In this document: positions 16,052 through 25,152 of the stretch, piece after piece | Position numbering within the stretch: position 1 is the first letter of the stretch | How the letters are laid out: every line of letters starts with the position of its first letter | Assembly: GCA_023389195.1 (NCBI GenBank) | Contig: JAEWET010000029.1 | Location: 1 to 64,000, forward strand | Direction: 5' to 3' | DNA: 64,000 nucleotides | Origin: Aliihoeflea sp023389195 | GTDB taxonomy: Bacteria; Pseudomonadota; Alphaproteobacteria; Rhizobiales; Rhizobiaceae | Notes under the pieces: generated by a model | The model's input: only the letters and a program-made list of their open reading frames with translations | Told to the model about the DNA's origin: nothing | Database searches by the model: none | Position numbers and translations under genes: made by a program

Positions 16052-16482
16052 CTCGCCGGCGCGGCTTCGGCGACACTCGCCGCTTCCATGCGGATGCGCT
16101 TGATCATCGAGCGCAGGCCGTTGGCGCGCTGGGGGGTGAGGTGTTCGTCGAGGCCGAGGCGCTTGAGGACGCCGTCGGCATCGATGGCGAGCATCTCGGA
16201 GGCGCGGCGGCCGGAATAAAGCGCCAGAACGATGGCGACCAGCCCCTTGACGATGTGCGAATCCGAATCGCCTTCATAGGAGATCGCCGGATCGGCGCCT
16301 TCCCCGACGTTGGAGTTGAGCCACACCTGGCTGACGCAGCCCTGCACCTTGTGCGCGGCGTCGCGCGCGTCCTGCGGATAGGCGGGCAGGCTCGCGCCGA
16401 GGTCGATGATGTAGCGGTAGCGCTCTTCCCATTCGTCGAGGAAGGCGAAATCGTCGTAGATCTGGTCGATGCTGGTGCTCAT
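16048..16482 (-). CDS. sufE: SufE-like cysteine desulfuration protein
   Basis: A 144-residue sulfur acceptor that takes persulfide sulfur from the SufS cysteine desulfurase and hands it to the SufBCD scaffold for Fe-S cluster assembly. The active cysteine is Cys49 in KVQGCVSQVWL; the N-terminal DDFAFLDEWEERYRYIIDLG and the GLVAIVLALYSG helix are typical. Other suf genes are not adjacent, which is common for a stand-alone sufE. It is convergent with the DUF6456 gene and overlaps its stop through a CTAG. Confidence 0.93.
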   Translation of the reverse strand: MSTSIDQIYDDFAFLDEWEERYRYIIDLGASLPAYPQDARDAAHKVQGCVSQVWLNSNVGEGADPAISYEGDSDSHIVKGLVAIVLALYSGRRASEMLAIDADGVLKRLGLDEHLTPQRANGLRSMIKRIRMEAASVAEAAPAS

Positions 16483-16518
16483 TCAGCGGATATAGGCGTC
16501 GGCGTGCCGATCGTCACC

Positions 16519-16896
16519 TCAAAAGGTCGCGGCGGGCGTTGCCGGGACGCTTCCGGTCGTCATTTCGGCATCGAAGGCGGGCACGGTCTCGCTCGGGCCG
16601 GCGAGCATGCTCTCGCTTTCCGGCGTGCCGAACTGGCCGTCGAGCGCTTCATAGGCCATGCGTGCGCCCTCGCGGGCCCGAACGCCCATCGAGCCGACGA
16701 GCGCGCCGCCGATCTCGCAAACCTCCGGCTTGCGCTCGCAGATGCCGGTGACGTCGCTGATCGCCTCGCGGGCGGCGAACAACGCATCGAAGGCGCCGAC
16801 CTGCGGCTCTCCCGTCTCGCTCACCGGAGCGAGCGGGATGAAGAAGAGGGCTACCGACAGCCAGAAGGCGCTTTTGAACAGAAATCCGATCATCAT
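16519..16896 (-). CDS. DUF5330 family small membrane/exported protein
   Basis: A 125-residue protein with an N-terminal hydrophobic segment (residues 3-24, FLFKSAFWLSVALFFIPL) acting as signal or anchor, then a short acidic domain with two cysteines (ICERKPEVCEIG, near 53 and 60) that could form a disulfide, and an Ala/Pro/Thr-rich tail. It matches the rhizobial DUF5330 pattern; function is unknown. Met1 or Met2 may be the start. It is divergent from the DivJ-like kinase gene. Confidence 0.65.
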   Translation of the reverse strand: MMIGFLFKSAFWLSVALFFIPLAPVSETGEPQVGAFDALFAAREAISDVTGICERKPEVCEIGGALVGSMGVRAREGARMAYEALDGQFGTPESESMLAGPSETVPAFDAEMTTGSVPATPAATF

Positions 16897-17239
16897 CTTT
16901 CCCCGTCGCCGGCGCTCCCCGTGCCGGCTTCGATGAGATCAAAGCATGAGGACGAAAAAGGCTGCTTGAGGACGGTGGGGTAATTTTCGGCAAATTCGAT
17001 TCAAGTTTTAACGATCGTTCTGAAGCCCTTTTAAGAGGACCGGCGCGCGATGCCGAAAAGGGCGCAATCGTGCGGCTCGAAGCGGTGCGAGCGGCAGCGA
17101 CGGCGGGCCGAAAGCGCCGGTTACGAACGCTTTACCATCCTCGCAAACGATGACGGCAGGGACCGTGCGAGCCGGTCTTTCGACCACGGATCGGGTCGCT
17201 TTATCCTTTCCTTAAACGCTGGATGCGAGGGTGATCGCA
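16897..17239. other. Divergent intergenic region, DUF5330 gene / DivJ-like kinase gene
   Basis: These 343 bases hold no gene I can support. The left third is AT-rich (around 16980-17030, with CAAGTTTTAACGATCGTTC); near 17200-17215 is CTTTATCCTTTCCTTAAAC. These resemble, but do not match, the CtrA TTAA-N7-TTAA box. A ribosome site (GCGAGG, 17225-17230) precedes the kinase start. Confidence 0.4.
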
Positions 17240-19033
17240 ATGATGTCGACCCGCGAAAAGCGGGCTGTGTGCGAGTGCGTTGCGTTGAAATCTAGCCGAA
17301 CCCGATCCTGCGACTGGATGGGCCAGTTCCTTGGCTCCTGCGAGCGGCTGGTTCATGCGCGCCTGTCGGATGCCGACGCGCGCCGGCGCCAGGCACGGCT
17401 GATCGCGGTTCAACTCGGCGCACCCTTCTTCCTGACCGCGATCGCCGCACCGCTGGCGCTTGGCGCCTGGGGCGCCAATGCTGCATTGGGTGTCGCGGCC
17501 GCGATCTTCGCTCTGTCGTGGACGCAGGTGGTGATCGCCGCCTCGGGCCGGCATTTCCGTCTCGTCGCCAGTTTCGGTCTCGGATCGGCGCTGGCCAACG
17601 GCACTGTCGGCATATGGATGGGCGCGCCGGCGCCGGCGCTCCTTCTTCTTGCCATCGCCATGATCGGCGAGGCGGCCTGGGTTTCGGGCTCGCGCGCCGC
17701 CGCGGGAAGGGCGGCCCTGATCGCGGCCCCGCTCGGCGCAGCAGCGTTCTTCGCAGGCGATGCGGCCGGGGCGACGGCGACGATGACTGCGGCGGCCGCC
17801 GCGCTCGGATACGGGATCGTCGCCCTGCCGCGTCTGGTCGCGCTGTTGACGGCGCGGCCGCAAACGCAGCCAGCGGAACCGAGCCTCGATGCACGCATGG
17901 ACGCGGTGATCCTGACCTTGACGCGCGAGGGCGAGGTGGTCGGCGCATCCGACCAGGCGCGTCGCATTCTGCATCTCGAACCGGACCTTTTGACCGGCGC
18001 CGGCTTCTTCGAGCGGGTGCGGGTGAGCGACCGGGTGAAGCTCCTGTGCGCGCTCGGGTCGGACCGCACCGAACCTCAGCATCTCCATCTGACGCTGCGC
18101 GTGCCGGGCGCGCTGCCGGGCGATGTCGCCCATGTCGATGTCAGCCTTGAACTTCTGCGCGGCGAAGGCGCATGGATGGCGATCCTGCGCGACGCTACGG
18201 AAGTCGCGGACCTGCGCGCCGCGCTCGACGATGCGGCGGACCAGGCGGCGGCGATCGAAGTCGCCAAGAGCCGCTTCCTTGCGGCCGTCAGCCACGAATT
18301 GCGCACGCCGCTGAATGCGATCATCGGCTTTTCCGATCTGCTGCTGCACGAGGCAGTCTCCGGGCCGCTGCCGGTCAAGCAGGCCGAGCATGTCGGCCTG
18401 ATCCGGGAGGCGGGCAACCATCTTCTTGCGGTGGTCAATTCGATCCTCGACATCTCGAAGATTGAAGCGGGCGCCTACGCCATCCATCCCGAGCCGTTCG
18501 AACTCGTCAGCGCGATGGAACTGACCGTCTCGCTGATGGCGAGCCAGGCGGCCGAAAAGGGCGTGGCGCTCGAAATCGCGGGCCGCGACGACATGGGCGA
18601 ACTCGATGCCGACCAGCGCGCGGTTCACCAGATCCTGCTCAATCTCGTCTCGAACGCGATCAAGTTCACGCCGCATGGCGGGCGGGTGCGCCTGTCGGCG
18701 GCGCCAAGGGGCGACCGGATCGCGCTGATGGTTGCCGACAATGGCATCGGCATAGCCGCCAGCGATCTGGCAGGGCTCGGCCAGCCCTTCACCCAGGTTC
18801 AGAACGACTACACGCGCAAGTTCGAAGGCACCGGCCTCGGCCTTTCCCTGGTCAAGGGACTGGTGGCGCTTCACGACGGCGAGCTTTCCATCGAAAGCGC
18901 GCCGGGCGAGGGGACGACGGTCACGGTCAGCCTTCCCGCGCAGCGCACCGCCCCGGCGGTGACCGCATTGAACACGACAGCGAATGGAAATGGACAAAGG
19001 GCGAATGGCAGCACGTTCCGCAAAATCGCGTAA
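17240..19033 (+). CDS. divJ: Membrane sensor histidine kinase, DivJ-like
   Basis: A 597-residue kinase with a multi-helix N-terminal membrane domain (about 55-205), a PAS-like segment (220-320), a HisKA domain with phospho-acceptor His352 (FLAAVSHELRTPLN) and a HATPase domain (N box LNLVSNAIKFTPHG, G boxes DNGIGI and GTGLGLSLVKG). In rhizobia DivJ phosphorylates DivK and thereby controls the CtrA cell-cycle pathway. The assignment rests on domain layout and the downstream peptidoglycan-binding and DUF1491 genes; it could instead be another PleC/DivJ-family kinase. ATG 17240 was chosen for its spacing from GCGAGG; ATG 17243 or GTG 17231 are alternatives. Confidence 0.8.
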   Translation: MMSTREKRAVCECVALKSSRTRSCDWMGQFLGSCERLVHARLSDADARRRQARLIAVQLGAPFFLTAIAAPLALGAWGANAALGVAAAIFALSWTQVVIAASGRHFRLVASFGLGSALANGTVGIWMGAPAPALLLLAIAMIGEAAWVSGSRAAAGRAALIAAPLGAAAFFAGDAAGATATMTAAAAALGYGIVALPRLVALLTARPQTQPAEPSLDARMDAVILTLTREGEVVGASDQARRILHLEPDLLTGAGFFERVRVSDRVKLLCALGSDRTEPQHLHLTLRVPGALPGDVAHVDVSLELLRGEGAWMAILRDATEVADLRAALDDAADQAAAIEVAKSRFLAAVSHELRTPLNAIIGFSDLLLHEAVSGPLPVKQAEHVGLIREAGNHLLAVVNSILDISKIEAGAYAIHPEPFELVSAMELTVSLMASQAAEKGVALEIAGRDDMGELDADQRAVHQILLNLVSNAIKFTPHGGRVRLSAAPRGDRIALMVADNGIGIAASDLAGLGQPFTQVQNDYTRKFEGTGLGLSLVKGLVALHDGELSIESAPGEGTTVTVSLPAQRTAPAVTALNTTANGNGQRANGSTFRKIA

Positions 19034-19850
19034 GCGCAAGCAGAGCCCCGGCCTTCTGGCCGCGGGACTGGCGGCGACCGGACGCGCGATTGCCGAACGC
19101 CCGGTGGGCGTGGGCGGCGTGACGGCGTTCGCGATCACCTTCGCCTTCATCGCCGCAAATGCGATCTGGTATCAGCCGCACCAGCACAAGAGCGCGTTCT
19201 TCCAAACCCGGCACCTGCCGCCGCGCGAGCCGGCAGAGCCCGTCGACGTGACGCGGCTCGAACTGGCACCGTCGGTCGACCTGCCGCAACAGGCGATGCA
19301 GCCGCCTGCCGCTGGCCGGCCGCAGCAAGCGCCTCAGCCGCAAGCGGCGCCGGCCGGACCGGATCCGACCGCCAGCCGGCCCGACGCCCGTCAGGCCGTC
19401 GTGGCCGATGTGCAGCGCGTCCTTGCCGACCTGAAGCTTTATGGTGGTGCCATCGACGGATTGACGGGCCCGCAGACCGACCAGGCCGTGCAGGCCTATC
19501 GCGAGCGCCTCGGCCTCGCGCCGGACGGCGGCATCGACGGCGAACTGTTGCGGCATCTGGGAGCCAAGACCCGGGTCGAGGGCGAGGCGGAGGCGGTTGA
19601 GCAGGCCGCACGCGCGGCGACCGACCAGATGCAGACAGCCTCCGCGCCCGCATCGGGCGACCAGCGCGTCATCCGTATCCAGGCCGGGCTGCGCGCCTTC
19701 GGCAATCAGGGCATCGACCTCGACGGACAGGTCGGCCCGCGGACCGTTGCGGCGATCAAGGAGTTCCAGAGCCTTTTCGGCTTGACGCAGACCGGTACGC
19801 CGGACGATGCGACCTATGCCAAGATGAAGGAAATCGGGCTTACCGACTGA
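19005..19850 (+). CDS. Peptidoglycan-binding domain protein, membrane anchored
   Basis: About 281 residues: a basic N-terminus, one transmembrane helix (VGGVTAFAITFAFIAANAIW), a Pro/Gln-rich linker, then two PG_binding_1 repeats, roughly 130-185 (RVLADLKLYGGAIDGLTGPQ) and 220-278 (AGLRAFGNQGIDLDGQVGPR). It is probably a bitopic inner-membrane protein that touches the cell wall. ATG 19005 follows AAAGGGCGA; ATG 18984 or 18990 would lengthen it slightly. It overlaps the kinase gene by 29 bases, so the two are translationally linked; a role in reporting or placing the kinase relative to the wall is speculative. Confidence 0.82.
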   Translation: MAARSAKSRKRKQSPGLLAAGLAATGRAIAERPVGVGGVTAFAITFAFIAANAIWYQPHQHKSAFFQTRHLPPREPAEPVDVTRLELAPSVDLPQQAMQPPAAGRPQQAPQPQAAPAGPDPTASRPDARQAVVADVQRVLADLKLYGGAIDGLTGPQTDQAVQAYRERLGLAPDGGIDGELLRHLGAKTRVEGEAEAVEQAARAATDQMQTASAPASGDQRVIRIQAGLRAFGNQGIDLDGQVGPRTVAAIKEFQSLFGLTQTGTPDDATYAKMKEIGLTD

Positions 19851-19860
19851 CGGGACCACG

Positions 19861-20193
19861 ATGCGCGTTACTTCCGACCTATGGGTTTCCGCGACGCTCA
19901 GACGGGTGTTCGCGTCGGGCGGCTATGGAGCCGTCGTCAGGCGCGGCGCGACCGAGGCCGGTGCGATCTTCGTCGTCGTGCGTTCGCGCTTCGGCGAGGC
20001 GACGCTCTATGCGCCCCGCGCGCAGTCCGATTACGGCGAGGCGCGGCCCGACGAGCGCATGTTCTCGGCGGTGCTGGAGGGCGTCGATGATGCGGCCATC
20101 GAGGCGCGGCTCGAAAAGGAACGGCGGTTCGATCCGGATTTGTGGGTGGTCGAGATCGAGGCGGACCAGAGGCTGGTGGACGAGTTGCTTTAG
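19861..20193 (+). CDS. DUF1491 family protein
   Basis: A 110-residue cytoplasmic protein matching DUF1491: start MRVTSDLWVSATLRR, a GYGAVVRRG-to-GAIFVVVRSRFGEATLY beta region, and the C-terminal ERRFDPDLWVVEIE block. Function unknown. It starts 10 bases after the peptidoglycan-binding gene and ends the kinase operon; a perfect 39-bp inverted repeat follows. Confidence 0.85.
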   Translation: MRVTSDLWVSATLRRVFASGGYGAVVRRGATEAGAIFVVVRSRFGEATLYAPRAQSDYGEARPDERMFSAVLEGVDDAAIEARLEKERRFDPDLWVVEIEADQRLVDELL

Positions 20194-20231
20194 CAGCAGA
20201 GCGGACTGACTGCGTCAGGAGTCTTTTGGGA

Positions 20232-20379
20232 GACCCCCACCCTTTATCCCTCCCCACAAGGGGGAGGGAGGGCATGCACGCTGCGCTCGATCGTCAAAAC
20301 CGGGTGGTGCATTGACGGACGCACACAGCGTTGGCGAACTCCCTCCCCCTTGTGGGGAGGGATAAAGGGTGGGGGTCCG
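20232..20379. repeat. Palindromic element with perfect 39-bp arms
   Basis: Arm 20232-20270 (GACCCCCACCCTTTATCC onward) and arm 20341-20379 are perfect inverted repeats around a 70-base centre. It lies between convergent genes and could form a long stem on either strand, acting as a two-way transcription stop or mRNA protector. The sequence family differs from the element at 4786-4930 apart from the outer ACCCCCAC. Confidence 0.85.
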
Positions 20380-20410
20380 CTTCGCTAAGACAGTGCCGGC
20401 CTTGTCGATG

Positions 20411-21250
20411 CTAAGATCGGTTGCCTAGTCGCGTTACCGACGGCGGCGTTGCTGCCTCGGCAAGATAATCCTCGACGAAAGCGCGGATGGTGGCGGGGGT
20501 GGCGAAGCGGTGGGGGTGGGTGGCGGAGGCGATGAGGTAGGCTTCCTCGGCGCAGAGGCCGAGGCGCTTCATTGCTGCGGCGAGCGTGGTCATCGCGGGA
20601 TCGGCGAGGAGTGCGGCGGCGGCGTGCTCGTCGATATTGAGGAGGCTTGCGAGCGTTGCGCGCAATGTGACGGGATTGCCGCTGAGCGCGGCCGCCCGCA
20701 GCTTGAGATAGGGCGTCGGTGCCTCGGCCCATCGAGCGGGCCGGGCTTCGGTGGTCGGCACCATCATCGCGCGCAGCTTTTCGAGCGTGGCGGGAAGCAT
20801 GGAGCTGGGCGCGGGGTTTGCGGCCTCGGTCGCGGAATGGGACTTCAACGACGCGATCAGCCTGGCGATGCGCGGATCGAGGTCGCGGCGGCGCTCGATG
20901 GCAAGCGCGTGGCCAAGACCGCGCCGGCCGATCAGGGCAAGGAGGTCGATGTCGCGCAGCGCGGACGAGCGGACCAGAAGCGGGGCGCAGACGTCGAGCG
21001 GCTCGGCGCAGAGGCGGCGGACAAGCGCGGGCGGCGGGTTGAGGCATTCCGACAGGGCGGCCGCGACATAGCGCAGGGTTTCGCGCGAGGCGTGGGCGAG
21101 TAGCGGTGTCGCCAGATCCTCGATCTGGGCGACTTCCTGGCGCGAGGGGCGCAGGATGGAGCAGAATGCGGAGACCGCCGCGCGCAGGAGGCGGTCGGAC
21201 TTGGTGCTTTGTGCACTGGGGGCAAACTGCCGGAACTCGACGCTGGACAC
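20411..21250 (-). CDS. DUF2336 domain protein
   Basis: A 279-residue, largely helical protein with Ala/Leu-rich repeats resembling HEAT-like DUF2336 (LATPLLAHASRETLRYVAAALSE; APLLVRSSALRDIDLLALIG). Alphaproteobacterial DUF2336 proteins are uncharacterised and often lie near signalling genes. No membrane segment or catalytic motif is visible. It is the only gene on this strand between the DUF1491 gene and the divergent 52-residue ORF. The start MSSVEFRQF at 21250 is the first in the frame before the conserved region. Confidence 0.75.
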   Translation of the reverse strand: MSSVEFRQFAPSAQSTKSDRLLRAAVSAFCSILRPSRQEVAQIEDLATPLLAHASRETLRYVAAALSECLNPPPALVRRLCAEPLDVCAPLLVRSSALRDIDLLALIGRRGLGHALAIERRRDLDPRIARLIASLKSHSATEAANPAPSSMLPATLEKLRAMMVPTTEARPARWAEAPTPYLKLRAAALSGNPVTLRATLASLLNIDEHAAAALLADPAMTTLAAAMKRLGLCAEEAYLIASATHPHRFATPATIRAFVEDYLAEAATPPSVTRLGNRS

Positions 21251-21428
21251 TGGTTACGCCCGATCTTGCGGATACTCGAACACGCGGGAGGGAAGCGTCG
21301 AACCGAACGCCTGCCACCCATCGTTCAACTTAGCGCAAATGCGTTATGCACTTATTAACCGTGGCCGCGGCATATCGGATTTGGAGGCGTTGCGTAGAGC
21401 TCCACAACCGTGACCGCGAGCAACGACC

Positions 21429-21587
21429 ATGGCGACGATTGTCAGGCTTCGGCCGAATTCCTCGACACCTTCCTCACGTCCGGCACCGCCGGGCGGGGCC
21501 AGGATCATCATCTTCCCGGGCGTGCGTTATGAACGACTGGCCGATGTGCCGGTCCGCAAGTCGCGCGCGCGCCGCAAGAAGGCCTGA
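21429..21587 (+). CDS. Small basic protein, 52 residues
   Basis: ATG 21429 to TGA 21587 encodes a 52-residue protein: MATIVRLRPN, a Ser/Pro linker, then GARIIIFPGVRYERL and a very basic tail ending RKSRARRKKA. The hydrophobic-basic IIIFPGVRYER core looks constrained rather than random, and the stop abuts the convergent DUF1254 gene by one base without overlap. GCGAGC about ten bases upstream is only a weak ribosome site. Function unknown; RNA or DNA binding is plausible from charge alone. Confidence 0.55.
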   Translation: MATIVRLRPNSSTPSSRPAPPGGARIIIFPGVRYERLADVPVRKSRARRKKA

Positions 21588-22127
21588 TCACCGCAGGCTG
21601 CAGGCCAGCCCGGCCAGATAGCGCGAGACGGTCGGCTCGAAGGTCGGGTCCGGCATGAAGGCGCGCACCACGACGATCCCTTCCTGAACCTCCGTTTCGA
21701 CGAAGACGGCCGTGCCGAAATCTTCCGACTGGCTGTTGCGCAGTTCGGTCAATTGGGCCGACGTTGCAACCAGGAAATCGAGCTCGCCATCGCTCGACGT
21801 GCGGTCGTTGATCGAAAAGATGTTCTGGCCCGTCCGGTCGTAGATCGACATCGACCAATAGGGAACGTCGCCCTCGGCTTCCAGATGGACGATGCCCTCG
21901 GACAGATCGATGCGGCAGGCGGCCGCCTCGAAAAGCGGATCGGGGAGATGCAGCATGTTGGCACCCGACGCCGGATCGATGCGCACCACCTCGTAGAAGG
22001 GTGCGCGCGCTTCCAGACGCGCCCAGACGTCGGCTTCGGTCACATGGGGGATCAGCAGCAGAACCAGGCCGTGAACGATGCCGGCGCCGACGAGCCCGAC
22101 CAGGATGGCGCGCAAGAACCTACCCAT
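21588..22127 (-). CDS. DUF1254-like membrane-anchored protein
   Basis: A 179-residue protein with one N-terminal helix (FLRAILVGLVGAGIVHGLVLLLIP) and an exported domain containing DVPYWSMSIYDRTGQNIFSINDR, typical of the short DUF1254/DUF1214-type rhizobial envelope proteins. Start ATG 22127 overlaps the upstream DUF1214 gene by 8 bases; the frame stays open further upstream but only inside that gene. The two almost certainly form a pair. Function unknown. Confidence 0.75.
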   Translation of the reverse strand: MGRFLRAILVGLVGAGIVHGLVLLLIPHVTEADVWARLEARAPFYEVVRIDPASGANMLHLPDPLFEAAACRIDLSEGIVHLEAEGDVPYWSMSIYDRTGQNIFSINDRTSSDGELDFLVATSAQLTELRNSQSEDFGTAVFVETEVQEGIVVVRAFMPDPTFEPTVSRYLAGLACSLR

Positions 22128-22686
22128 TGCAGCGCTCCCGAACGATGCGCGGCAAGGTGATTTCGGCGAAATCCGCGGTGCCGACGGTCGGCGTGTCGTA
22201 AACGGCCAGGACCAGGCGGTAGGGGCCTTCGGTGCCGATCTGCAGCCAGTTGCCCGGCGCGAGATGGCGCGAGAGGGCGATCGAGAACGAACCGGACGCA
22301 TCGCGCAGCAATGCCAGCGACTGCAGAGCACGCGGTGTCTCCGCCGCGCCCGGCTGGACGGCGTGCATCGTCCAGAAGCGCGAGGCCGGGACGCTGCCCG
22401 TCACGACGTAGTCGCAGGCGCCGCGCAGCGGCTGGCCCGTCGTGTCGCGCGCGGCGACGAACTGCGCACCTTCGGCGGCGCCGAGCGAGAGCTTGCCCTC
22501 GCGCGCGAAGCGGGCCTTGGCATAGGGATCGGCCTGCGGCGTCCCCTCGGTCGGATTGACGCTCCACTCGCCGATCGTCAGTGCGCCGAAATCTTCCACC
22601 TCCTCCATCATCAGCCAGACGCTGCCCGCGCCGCCGCCAAGGGCGATCGCGAGCGCAAGCACGATGAGTAGAAGGGATTTCAGCAT
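22120..22686 (-). CDS. DUF1214 family membrane-anchored protein
   Basis: A 188-residue protein: an N-terminal helix (residues 4-27), then a DUF1214-like beta domain (IGEWSVNPTEGTPQADPYAKARFAR region, SRFWTMHAVQ, and the C-terminal GTEGPYRLVLAVYDTP). DUF1214 is otherwise found in larger secreted proteins of unknown role. It overlaps the DUF1254-like gene by 8 bases and lies 93 bases downstream of the penicillin-binding protein gene on the same strand, so read-through from that gene is possible. Confidence 0.78.
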   Translation of the reverse strand: MLKSLLLIVLALAIALGGGAGSVWLMMEEVEDFGALTIGEWSVNPTEGTPQADPYAKARFAREGKLSLGAAEGAQFVAARDTTGQPLRGACDYVVTGSVPASRFWTMHAVQPGAAETPRALQSLALLRDASGSFSIALSRHLAPGNWLQIGTEGPYRLVLAVYDTPTVGTADFAEITLPRIVRERCNG

Positions 22687-22779
22687 CAGGAACGTCGTTC
22701 AGGAGGGCCGGAATTCACGATGGCGGGCAAGTTCGCCATCCGGCACTTACACGACGCGGCAGAAAAAATCATGCGATTG

Positions 22780-24933
22780 TCAAAGCGCCGACAGCGTTTC
22801 GGGCGTGTCCGGCAGCCGGACGACCGGCGCCTGCCGGAAGGCGTCGGACATGTTGACGAGAAGGCGCGTGGTGCGGTTCGACAAGAGGGCGGGGCGCTCC
22901 TGCTGCTCCGCCGTCTCGGTTTCCGTTCCAGCGGCGCTCGTCGCGGCCTCGGCGACGAGCTTCTCGTCGACGAACGGGTTCTCGATGCCGGGGATCGGCT
23001 TCAGTTCGACGTTCTGATGCGCGTAGGTCATCAGGCGCTGCCACGTCATGGCGGGCAGCGAGCCGCCGGTCATGTTGTTGGTGGTCGAGAAATCGTCGTT
23101 CCCCATCCAGACGGCGGCCGTGTAGTTGCCGGTGAAGCCGACATACCAGGCGTCGCGATAGGCCTGCGTCGTGCCGGTCTTGCCGGCCGAGCGGATGCCT
23201 TCGAGGGCCGCGCGCCGGGCGGTGCCCCATTCGGGAATCTGGACGAGGATCGAGTTGAGCGAGGCGAGCGCCTCGGGCGACAGGGCAGGGACCGGCGGCG
23301 GCGCATCGCGGCCGAAATCATAGACCACGTCGCCCGCATGGGTGAGCATCTGCGAAATGCCGTGACGCGTGCCGGCGACGCCGCCCGCGGCAAGCGTGTT
23401 GTAGGCGGTGGCCTGGTCCATCACGGTCAGGCTCGACGTGCCGAGGACCATCGTCTTGTGCGTGCTGATCTCAGATTCGACGCCCATCGCCATGGCGATG
23501 TCGCGGATGGGCGTGGTGGTCAGGTGATCGTGGGCGAGACGCACGGGAACGGTGTTGATCGAGCGCACCAGCGCCTCGGTCAGCGACATGCGGCCGGAAA
23601 ACTTGCGTGCATAGTTCTGCGGCGACCAGCCGCCCCAATTGATGGGCGCGTCGGAAATGACGGAGTCCGGCTTGAAGCCGTGCTCCATCGCCGCCGCATA
23701 GACATAGGTCTTGAAGGACGAGCCGGTCTGGCGCAGCGCCCGCGTCGCACGGTTGAACTGGCTGCGGCCGTAATCGCGCCCGCCGACCATGGCGCGCACG
23801 GCGCCATTGTCCTCGATCAGCACGATCGCGCCTTCGGTGACGCGATATTCGGAGCCGTGCTGGCGAAGGTGGAATTCAAGCGACTCTTCCGCCGCGCGCT
23901 GCATGTCGAGATCGATCGTCGTGCGGGCGACGAGCGCGTGCGGGCCGTTCCTCGGCGCGTGCTTTTTGACCTCCTCGAAGGCCCAGTCTAGGAAATAGTC
24001 CGGGCTCTCCATATTGGCGCGGTCGACGGAGGTGGCGGGGCGCAGGCGCGCTGCGAGAACCTCGCCTTCCGACATCATGCGGCTGTCGACCAGATTGTTC
24101 AGGACGACGTTCGCGCGGCCGCGCGCGGCGGGCAGGTTGATGTGGGGCGCGTAATTGCCCGGCGCCTTGAAGAGGCCGGCCAGCATTGCCGCCTCGGCGA
24201 GCGTCACGTCCTTGATGTGCTTGTCGAAATAGAAATCCGCCGCGGCCGTGATGCCGAACGTGCCGCCGCCCATATAGGCGCGGTCGAGATAGAGCTGGAG
24301 GATTTCCTTCTTCGACAGATTGGCCTCGAGCCAGAGCGCGAGGAAGGCTTCCTTGATCTTGCGCTCCATCGAGCGCTCGTTGGTCAGGAACAGGTTCTTG
24401 GCGAGCTGCTGGGTGAGCGTCGAGCCGCCCTGGACGACCGAATTGGCGCGCACGTTCTGCGACATGGCGCGCGCAAGGCCGATGACGTCGATGCCGAAAT
24501 GCTCGAAGAAGCGGCGGTCCTCGGTGGCGAGCACGGCCTTGATGACATGGTCCGGCATCTCGTCGACCGGGACGGAATCGCGCTGGATGATGCCGCGCTG
24601 GCCGATCTCGTTGCCGTAGCGATCGAGGAAGGTGACGGCGTATTCGCCCTGGCTGCGCCAGTCGCGCGCGGTTTCCTCGAAGGCGGGCATGGCGAGCGCC
24701 AGCATAACGATGGAGCCGGCCGTGCCCATGGTGAAGGCTTCGCTCGACATCTCGACGATGCCGCGCCGCCAGCCGGTGACCTTGAAGCGGCGGAAGAAGA
24801 TTGTGACGTTTTCCCAGCGCTCGCGCGCGCGAAAGCCGGCCTCGTAGAGCGAGGAATCGATCCACGCGTCAAGCGCAAGCAGACGGCCAGGCCGCGACGC
24901 CTTCCTCTTGCGAGCCGAAAACGGATTCTTCAT
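22780..24933 (-). CDS. Class A penicillin-binding protein (transglycosylase/transpeptidase)
   Basis: A 717-residue bifunctional cell-wall synthase that polymerises lipid II and cross-links peptides in the periplasm. It has a basic cytoplasmic N-terminus, one membrane helix (about 66-84), a GT51 domain with catalytic Glu138 (ATEDRRFFEHFG) and QGGSTLTQQLAKN at 168-180, and a transpeptidase domain with Ser405 (SSFK), SIN at 458-460 and KTGT at 585-588. ATG 24933 (MKNPFSARKRK) is preferred; the frame extends 44 codons upstream with non-family sequence. PBP1a versus PBP1c-like subgroup is undecided, so no symbol is given. It is divergent from the GTA cluster. Confidence 0.93.
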   Translation of the reverse strand: MKNPFSARKRKASRPGRLLALDAWIDSSLYEAGFRARERWENVTIFFRRFKVTGWRRGIVEMSSEAFTMGTAGSIVMLALAMPAFEETARDWRSQGEYAVTFLDRYGNEIGQRGIIQRDSVPVDEMPDHVIKAVLATEDRRFFEHFGIDVIGLARAMSQNVRANSVVQGGSTLTQQLAKNLFLTNERSMERKIKEAFLALWLEANLSKKEILQLYLDRAYMGGGTFGITAAADFYFDKHIKDVTLAEAAMLAGLFKAPGNYAPHINLPAARGRANVVLNNLVDSRMMSEGEVLAARLRPATSVDRANMESPDYFLDWAFEEVKKHAPRNGPHALVARTTIDLDMQRAAEESLEFHLRQHGSEYRVTEGAIVLIEDNGAVRAMVGGRDYGRSQFNRATRALRQTGSSFKTYVYAAAMEHGFKPDSVISDAPINWGGWSPQNYARKFSGRMSLTEALVRSINTVPVRLAHDHLTTTPIRDIAMAMGVESEISTHKTMVLGTSSLTVMDQATAYNTLAAGGVAGTRHGISQMLTHAGDVVYDFGRDAPPPVPALSPEALASLNSILVQIPEWGTARRAALEGIRSAGKTGTTQAYRDAWYVGFTGNYTAAVWMGNDDFSTTNNMTGGSLPAMTWQRLMTYAHQNVELKPIPGIENPFVDEKLVAEAATSAAGTETETAEQQERPALLSNRTTRLLVNMSDAFRQAPVVRLPDTPETLSAL

Positions 24934-25152
24934 TAGCCCACTGCGCCCAATGCCCGAACGCCCCCGCTCGACCTGCAACCAGGAAGCGAAGGCAGCACAA
25001 CCCTTCAGGAGACAAGTGTCCTCCAAATGTTGGTCGGCGACAAGGGACGCGTCCGACTTTGGCACGGTATCGTGAATGGAAAAACTGCGGCGTCGCTAAC
25101 GGGCAACAGTGGCCGTTGGGTCAGGGGTCCAAAGAAAATAGGAAAATAGTCC

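Noticed and set aside
16980..17220. CtrA boxes upstream of the DivJ-like kinase
   Set aside because: Only near-matches to TTAA-N7-TTAA or TTAACCAT were found (for example TTTACCAT); none is exact enough to call.
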